From Rubritepida sp. (GTDB taxonomy: Bacteria > Pseudomonadota > Alphaproteobacteria > Acetobacterales > Acetobacteraceae): a stretch of DNA of 9,842 nucleotides. Every line of letters begins with the position of its first letter. Within the stretch, counting starts at the first letter, position 1. The stretch is from positions 1-9,842 of the forward strand of contig JAQGHZ010000563.1 of assembly GCA_028291485.1 (NCBI GenBank), read 5' to 3'. The notes under the pieces were generated by a model. That model searched no databases. It was not told the DNA's origin and saw only the letters and a program-made list of their open reading frames with translations. The position numbers and the translations under genes are program-made. Below, one piece after another: positions 5,836-9,842 of the stretch.

Positions 5836-6705
5836 ATCACGACGGCCGAAAGCTCCCCCGCCGCGCCTCCCGCCGGCCTGCGGGAGTTCTGGCGCGGCCT
5901 GGGGCGTTGGTCGCCCTCCCCCGCCGTGCGGGCCTCGCTTCTCGCCCACGGCGCGGGCGCGGCCCTCCTGGCCGGCGCGCCCCAGCTCTGGCCGCAGGTG
6001 CTCGGCGCGCTGGCCCTGAACCACGCGGTGCTGACCTGCGGCATGCACCCGCGCAGCGCGATGCTCGGCCGCAATCTGACACGCCTGCCCGCGGGGCACG
6101 GCGCCTGCGTGGCGCTGACCTTCGATGACGGTCCCGACCCCGAGGTCACGCCACAGGTCCTGGACCTGCTCGACGCCCACGGCGCCAAGGCCAGCTTCTT
6201 CGTCCTCGGCTCCCGCGCCGAGCGGCATCCCGCCTTGCTGCGCGAGATGCTGGGCCGCGGCCATGGCGTCGAGAACCACACGCACGACCATCCCTTCGGC
6301 TTCGCCTGCATGGGCCCGGTGGCCCAGTGGCGCGAGGTCCGCCGGGCCCAGGAGGCCATCGCCGCCGCCTGCGGCCAGGCGCCGCGCTACTTCCGCGCGC
6401 CGATGGGCCTGCGCAACCCGCTGCTCGATCCTGCGCTGGCGGCCGAGCAGCTCAGCCTCGTCTCCTGGACGCGGCGCGGCCTGGACACCCGGCCGGGGCC
6501 GCCCGAACAGGTGCTCGCGCGCCTCACGGGTGGGCTGGCCGCCGGCGACATCCTGCTGATGCATGACGGCTCGACGGTCCGCGGCAGGGGCGCGCGCAGC
6601 ACTGGCAGGCGCCCCCCGGTGCTGGACGTGCTGCCCGGCCTGCTGCACCGGATCAGCGCGCTGGGCCTTACGGCGATCGCGCTCCCGCCGCCCGGCGACG
6701 CCTGA
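5836..6705 (+). CDS. Membrane-anchored polysaccharide deacetylase (CE4/NodB family); start uncertain
   Basis: A CE4 carbohydrate esterase that would remove N- or O-acetyl groups from a glycan or glycolipid. Numbering from the first canonical start (GTG 5926), it has motif 1 TFDDGP (65-70, catalytic Asp and metal Asp), motif 2 NHTHDHP (metal His pair), motif 3 FRAPMG, and a C-terminal ILLMHDG that supplies the catalytic His. Before the domain are two hydrophobic stretches (ASLLAHGAGAALLAGA and VLGALALNHAVLT), so it is probably inner-membrane anchored. The frame is open with strong coding bias (third bases mostly G/C) for 30 codons before 5926 and encodes a WRGLGRWSPSP stretch. With GAGGG at the asd stop, this points to a start near 5836 (ATC); CTG at 5878 is another option. 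Annotators restricted to ATG/GTG/TTG would use 5926. The 3' end overlaps the convergent glycosyltransferase gene by 38 bases. Its substrate is unknown. Confidence 0.88.
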   Translation: MTTAESSPAAPPAGLREFWRGLGRWSPSPAVRASLLAHGAGAALLAGAPQLWPQVLGALALNHAVLTCGMHPRSAMLGRNLTRLPAGHGACVALTFDDGPDPEVTPQVLDLLDAHGAKASFFVLGSRAERHPALLREMLGRGHGVENHTHDHPFGFACMGPVAQWREVRRAQEAIAAACGQAPRYFRAPMGLRNPLLDPALAAEQLSLVSWTRRGLDTRPGPPEQVLARLTGGLAAGDILLMHDGSTVRGRGARSTGRRPPVLDVLPGLLHRISALGLTAIALPPPGDA

Positions 6706-7435
6706 GCAGCCAAGGCAGCCGCCACAGCAGGCCGAGCATCAGCCGGATGTGCATGAAGGTCAGCAAGGCATTGTCCCGGCCATAGCGGAAATGCGAGACG
6801 CCGCCCTCCTCCGGCCGGAGGTAGCGCACCGGCGCGCTCAGGTTCACCGGCCGGACGCCGGCCCAGCACAGCCGCACCGCCGCCTCGGGGTCGAAGTCGA
6901 AGCGGCGCATCCAGGCATTCCGCCCCATGATCCGGACCAGGGGCCCGATGGGATAGACGCGGAAGCCGAACAGCGAATCGCCGATGCCCAGGCCCAGCGT
7001 CTCCAGATCCGCCCACCAGTTGGAGATTTTCCGGCCCCGCACGCGCAGGAGCGGCGCGTCCACCCCGAAGGCCGGGACGCCGAGGATCATCGCGTCCGGC
7101 GCCGCCATGGCCGCTTCCATGAAGGCGGGGATCGTCCCGGCGGGATGCTGTCCGTCGGCATCCATGGTCAGCGCATGGGTAAAGCCTTCCGCCATCGCCG
7201 CCCGCAGCCCGTGCAGCACGGCCGCGCCCTTGCCGGAATTGCGCGGCAGGGCGAGCACGCGCAGGCCGGGATCGCCGGCGGCCGCCTCGCGCACCGGGGC
7301 GTCGCTGCCGTCGGTGCTGCCGTCCACCACGACCCACACGACCGGCCATGCCGCGCGCGCCTCGCGCACCGTCTCGATGAGCTTCGCCCCGCTGTCATAG
7401 CTGGGGATGAGCACCAGGGCCTTGGGATCCGGCAT
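6668..7435 (-). CDS. Family 2 glycosyltransferase
   Basis: A 255-residue GT-A fold transferase. The nucleotide-sugar site shows as LVLIPSYDSGAKL, VVVDGSTDGSD (Asp38), LALPRNSGKGAAVLHGL, and the metal-binding D92-A-D94 in TMDADGQHP. Later blocks are DSLFGFRVYPIG and RFDFDPEAAVRLCWAGV, a dolichol-phosphate-mannose-synthase-like layout. The C-terminus (FMHIRLMLGLLWRLPWLLRRRR) is an amphipathic or membrane-touching helix, so it likely acts at the inner membrane on a lipid-linked acceptor. The ATG at 7435 is the only ordinary start in this frame before the conserved domain; no clear Shine-Dalgarno precedes it. It lies 74 bases after the acyltransferase, most likely in one operon. GT2 enzymes of this kind next to LPLAT acyltransferases occur in aryl-polyene clusters. 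Donor and acceptor are unknown. Confidence 0.93.
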   Translation of the reverse strand: MPDPKALVLIPSYDSGAKLIETVREARAAWPVVWVVVDGSTDGSDAPVREAAAGDPGLRVLALPRNSGKGAAVLHGLRAAMAEGFTHALTMDADGQHPAGTIPAFMEAAMAAPDAMILGVPAFGVDAPLLRVRGRKISNWWADLETLGLGIGDSLFGFRVYPIGPLVRIMGRNAWMRRFDFDPEAAVRLCWAGVRPVNLSAPVRYLRPEEGGVSHFRYGRDNALLTFMHIRLMLGLLWRLPWLLRRRRAAGARSP

Positions 7436-7506
7436 CAGGGCGCGGTCCGCAGAGGTGGAATCACCGAAAGCAAGGTCCTCGACCAGGATGCATCCCCTTG
7501 GATCAT
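7435..7506 (-). other. Possible 23-codon upstream ORF coupled to the glycosyltransferase start
   Basis: An ATG at 7506, four bases after the acyltransferase stop, opens a 23-codon frame (starts MIQGDASWSRTLL, ends LRTAP). Its TGA overlaps the glycosyltransferase ATG by one base (TGATG). It fills the 74-base gap exactly. Since the glycosyltransferase lacks its own clear Shine-Dalgarno, this small frame could bring ribosomes to it by termination-reinitiation. Nothing shows that the peptide itself has a function, and chance is a real alternative. Confidence 0.3.
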
Positions 7507-7509
7507 GGT

Positions 7510-8310
7510 TCAGGCGGCCGCCAGCTCGGCGCGGAAATACGCCTCCAGCCGCTCCACGAAGGCCTGCGGATCGGCGCCGACCTCGAAGCGCTGCCCCAGC
7601 CGGACCCGGAACACCAGCGGCAGGACGGGCGGGCGCAGCAGCGGCCAGGATTTGGAGAGGTAGGGGTTGTCGGCCTCGATCAGCACCGTCTGCACCGGCG
7701 CCCCGGCCGCCTTGGCCATGACCGCGAAGCTGCGGTGCATCGGGTCGACCGGCGGGGCCGTGGTGCGGGAGCCCTCGGGAAAGATCATGAGCTGGCTGCC
7801 CTTGCGGAGGGCCTCCGCCGCGTCGCGGATCATGGCCAGCGGCGCGTCGTTGCGCACATAGCCCGCCAGCCGGATGCCGCCGCCGAGGAAGGGGCTGTCC
7901 CACAGCGCGGCCTTGGTGATGCACACCACCCGCGGCAGCCGCGAGATCAGCAGCACGGCATCGAGCATGGTGGGATGATTGGCGGCGATGACCAGGCCCG
8001 GCTCCCCCCGCAGGGCATCCAGGACCTGCAGGTCGGCCCGGAGCACCCCGGTCGTCCGCATGACCCAGAGCGCCCACCGGAAGCCGTAGCAGATGCCGAG
8101 CTGGCCGACCCGCTGGCCGCGCCATCTTGCGCTCCCTCGGGACAGCAGCGGATAGGCCAGCGAGGCCGGCAGGCTCCAGACGAGGCAGCTGATCCCGAAG
8201 ACGGCCAGGCAGAAGTAGAAGGCCACGCGGAAGTAGAGCGCGGTCAGGAGGCCCTGCCGCTTGCGCTCATACCGTTCGGCCGCTCCGCCTGATGGTGTCG
8301 TCTCGTCCAT
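7510..8310 (-). CDS. Lysophospholipid (1-acyl-glycerol-3-phosphate)-type acyltransferase, LPLAT/PlsC family
   Basis: A 266-residue membrane acyltransferase. The catalytic motif N-H112-PTML-D117 (HX4D) and the acceptor-binding FPEGSRT (177-183) are intact; the middle block KAALWDSPFLGGGIRLAGYVRND is typical of the family. A hydrophobic segment at about 23-57 (ALYFRVAFYFCLAVFGISCL onward) anchors it in the inner membrane. I chose the ATG at 8310 (MDETTPSGG); the frame extends to 8403 but that addition is Arg/His-rich and unlike the family. No good Shine-Dalgarno is visible before either start. It may transfer acyl groups to a lysophospholipid or to the product of the neighbouring genes; the pairing with a GT2 gene favours a special lipid over housekeeping phosphatidate synthesis, but this is inference. 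Confidence 0.93.
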   Translation of the reverse strand: MDETTPSGGAAERYERKRQGLLTALYFRVAFYFCLAVFGISCLVWSLPASLAYPLLSRGSARWRGQRVGQLGICYGFRWALWVMRTTGVLRADLQVLDALRGEPGLVIAANHPTMLDAVLLISRLPRVVCITKAALWDSPFLGGGIRLAGYVRNDAPLAMIRDAAEALRKGSQLMIFPEGSRTTAPPVDPMHRSFAVMAKAAGAPVQTVLIEADNPYLSKSWPLLRPPVLPLVFRVRLGQRFEVGADPQAFVERLEAYFRAELAAA

Positions 8311-8458
8311 CTTGTTTCGTTTCGAAGCCGTGTGGTTGGAGCATCGCCCAGGTTCCGACGCCCGGGCGCTGCCCCTTTGCGGATGGTGGCGGCAGCGGCC
8401 CATGGTATCGTCCGCGGGGTCGGCTCGGAAAGAGACGACGAAATGAAGGTGTGGACGC
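8311..8458. other. Divergent acyltransferase/methyltransferase intergenic region
   Basis: These 148 bases should hold promoters for two divergent operons. I cannot pick a convincing sigma-70 site on either strand: TATCGT at 8406-8411 resembles a plus-strand -10, but no -35 fits. AAGGTG at 8446-8451 is the Shine-Dalgarno of the methyltransferase. An ATG at 8443 is out of frame with it and leads into an Arg/Pro-rich frame that does not look coding. Confidence 0.45.
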
Positions 8459-9211
8459 TTGAAGGGCTTGACCAGAATTTCCGAGGCCGGCGCGCCGCAC
8501 GCCCCGCTGCTCGACTACTACCATGCGCCGCAGGCCCGGGCCGGCTTCGTCCGCGACCTCTTCGACCGCACCGCGCATTCCTACGACCGGATCAACGGCG
8601 TCCTCTCCTTCGGCAGCGGCGGCTGGTATCGCCGCAAGGCGCTGCAGCGTGCGGGCCTGAAGCCGGGGGACCGCATGCTCGACGTCGCGGCCGGCACCGG
8701 CCTCGTGGCGCGCGAGGGGCTGGCCATCCTGGGCCGGCCCGCCGACGTGATCGGCCTCGACCTCAGCCTCGGCATGCTGGGCGAGGCGCGGCGGGCGCTG
8801 CCCATCCCCCTGATCCAGTCCCGGGCGGAGGAACTGCCGCTTGCCGATGCCAGCGTGGATTTCGTCAGCATGGGCTACGCGCTGCGGCACGTGACCGACC
8901 TAGGCCTGCTCTTCGCCGAATTCCGGCGCGTGCTGCGCCCCGGCGGCCGGGTGCTGGTGATGGAGATCGCCCGGCCGGAAAGCCGCCTCGGCTACGCGCT
9001 GGTGAAGGCCTATGTCGGGCGGGTCGTGCCCGCGCTCAGCCGACTGCTGGGTCAGGATTCCCGCACCCTGATGCGCTACTACTGGGACACGATCGACGCC
9101 TGCGTCCCGCCCGCGGAGATCCTGCGGCAGCTGGGCGAGGCGGGGCTCCAGGACGTGGCCTGCGACACCCAGCTCGGCGCCTTCCGCGCCTATATGGCAC
9201 GGCGCGCGTGA
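8459..9211 (+). CDS. UbiE/COQ5-like SAM-dependent methyltransferase
   Basis: A 250-residue class I methyltransferase. The N-terminal signature VRDLFDRTAHSYDRINGVLSFG followed by W.RRKAL matches the UbiE/MenG/COQ5 family. Motif I is DVAAGTG (75-81), then GLDLSLGML, SRAEELPLADASVDFVSMGYALRHV and the post-motif FRRVLRPGGRVLVMEIARPE; the C-terminal part has a YYWDTIDACVPP stretch. Family members C-methylate ubiquinone or menaquinone precursors, but the long, diverged N-terminus and its place beside lipid-modifying genes argue for a secondary role. The start is TTG at 8459, with AAGGTG (8446-8451) 7 bases upstream; no ATG or GTG is available in frame after the stop at 8444-8446. It overlaps the next methyltransferase by four bases (GTGA), so the two are coupled. 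Calling it the cell's own ubiE would be unsafe. Confidence 0.92.
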   Translation: MKGLTRISEAGAPHAPLLDYYHAPQARAGFVRDLFDRTAHSYDRINGVLSFGSGGWYRRKALQRAGLKPGDRMLDVAAGTGLVAREGLAILGRPADVIGLDLSLGMLGEARRALPIPLIQSRAEELPLADASVDFVSMGYALRHVTDLGLLFAEFRRVLRPGGRVLVMEIARPESRLGYALVKAYVGRVVPALSRLLGQDSRTLMRYYWDTIDACVPPAEILRQLGEAGLQDVACDTQLGAFRAYMARRA

Positions 9212-9842
9212 CGGCCGCCGCCGTGCCGGAGCTGCGCCCGCTCGTGGCCCGCGTGGTGGGTCGCTACGCCGGCGCCTCGCGCTACGCCCGCGGCTTCGTC
9301 CAGGGCAAGCTCCTGACCGATCCCGCCACATCAGCGGTCCTGCGGCTGGCGGCGGAAGCCGGCGGATTCGGCCAGGTGGCGGACCTCGGCTGCGGCCGGG
9401 GGCAGGTCGGGCTCGGTCTTTTGCTCGCCGGCCTGGCGGAGAGCGTCGCGGGCCTCGATCTCGATGCCGGCAAGATCCGCGACGCGAATCGGGCGGCGGA
9501 GGGTCTGCCGGCCCGCTTCGAGGCGGCCGACCTCGGCCTCGCGCCGGTCCCGCCTTGCGACACCGTGCTGATCTTCGACGTGCTGCTGCAGATGCCCGTC
9601 GCCGCCCAGCTCGATCTCGTGGCCCGGATGGGCGAGGCAGCGCGACGGCGCGTGGTGATCCGCGCCTTCGACCCCGATTGCGGCTGGCGCGCCCGGCTGG
9701 GCAGCGCCATGGAGGAGGCCGGCCGTCGCCTGCGCCGCGACGGCTCGGATTTCCGTCCCCTGCCGATCGAGCGGATCGCCGAGCCGCTGCGCCGGCACGG
9801 ATTCGTCACGCGGGTGCAGCCCTGCTGGGGCTGGACTCCGCT
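9208..9842 (+). CDS. Class I SAM-dependent methyltransferase, cut by window edge
   Basis: About 211 codons are visible, with no stop before the window ends. The start is GTG at 9208, overlapping the previous stop (GTGA). The N-terminal RYARGFVQGKLLTDPATSAVL block precedes motif I VADLGCGRGQVGLGLLLAG (from 57) and the SAM-ribose acid in GLDLDAGKI; motif IV is TVLIFDVLLQMP and the later strand RVVIRAFDPD. A GKL..DP lead-in before the Rossmann fold is, as I recall, seen in methyltransferases of aryl-polyene/xanthomonadin-type clusters, but I cannot verify that here. Translational coupling to the UbiE-like enzyme suggests the two act on one pathway. The substrate is unknown. Confidence 0.9.
   Translation, partial: MTAAAVPELRPLVARVVGRYAGASRYARGFVQGKLLTDPATSAVLRLAAEAGGFGQVADLGCGRGQVGLGLLLAGLAESVAGLDLDAGKIRDANRAAEGLPARFEAADLGLAPVPPCDTVLIFDVLLQMPVAAQLDLVARMGEAARRRVVIRAFDPDCGWRARLGSAMEEAGRRLRRDGSDFRPLPIERIAEPLRRHGFVTRVQPCWGWTP

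Noticed and set aside
4746..6359. Minus-strand open frame of 537 codons opposite asd and the deacetylase
   Set aside because: It spans two well-supported genes on the other strand, and its sequence is low-complexity (Gly/Arg/His/Asp repeats of reversed codons). No motif is recognisable.
7498..8292. Plus-strand open frame opposite the acyltransferase
   Set aside because: Antisense shadow; the acyltransferase on the minus strand has intact NHPTMLD and FPEGSR motifs.
8360..8367. GCCCGGGC in the divergent region, same 8-mer as the pqqA-pqqB hairpin arms
   Set aside because: It stands alone with no second arm, and an 8-base GC palindrome is expected by chance in DNA of this composition.
8443..8458. 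ATG at 8443 as start of the first methyltransferase
   Set aside because: It is out of frame with the methyltransferase and leads into an Arg/Pro-rich frame. TTG 8459 with AAGGTG upstream is in frame.
1..9842. CRISPR arrays, tRNA/rRNA genes, insertion sequences, integrase or toxin-antitoxin genes
   Set aside because: None seen on reading both strands: no regularly spaced repeats, no transposase-like frames, and gaps between genes never exceed about 150 bases.

Overview
The window is GC-rich bacterial DNA, densely packed with genes that often overlap by a few bases. Gene content (a complete pqqABCDE operon, a periplasmic PQQ-type dehydrogenase with a cytochrome c, frequent GTG starts) suggests an alphaproteobacterium, most likely of the Acetobacteraceae (Roseomonas-like). 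That placement is inferred from gene content and protein style; there is no rRNA or marker gene here to prove it.

Left part, minus strand (1-4652): one block reads leftwards as pqqA, pqqB, pqqC, pqqD, pqqE, then a secreted PQQ-dependent sugar/sorbosone-type dehydrogenase, then a cytochrome c cut by the window edge. pqqA makes the short precursor peptide; PqqE (radical SAM) with PqqD crosslinks its Glu and Tyr; PqqB and PqqC complete the cofactor. The dehydrogenase would use PQQ in the periplasm and could pass electrons to the cytochrome. pqqB/C/D/E are joined by 4-base start-stop overlaps. A strong hairpin sits between pqqA and pqqB. No pqqF-type protease is present. Oddities are a CVACQ (not CXXCH) heme motif in the cytochrome, and a duplicated segment at the N-terminus of PqqC.

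Centre (4653-6705): a 141-base divergent intergenic region separates pqqA from a plus-strand asd (aspartate-semialdehyde dehydrogenase). asd is followed at once by a membrane-anchored CE4 polysaccharide deacetylase. The deacetylase reading frame seems to begin upstream of its first ordinary start codon.

Right part (6668-9842): a minus-strand pair, LPLAT-type acyltransferase then family 2 glycosyltransferase, converges on the deacetylase and overlaps its 3' end by 38 bases. Divergent from this pair are two plus-strand SAM methyltransferases, one UbiE/COQ5-like and one cut by the window edge. Deacetylase, GT2, acyltransferase and methyltransferases together look like a lipid or cell-envelope tailoring set, possibly the edge of an aryl-polyene-type cluster. 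The diagnostic ketosynthase, ACP and dehydratase genes would lie beyond 9842, so this is a hypothesis only.

I see no RNA genes, CRISPR arrays, insertion sequences or phage genes. I do not see a clearly new biological system; the most interesting points are local departures from family norms.
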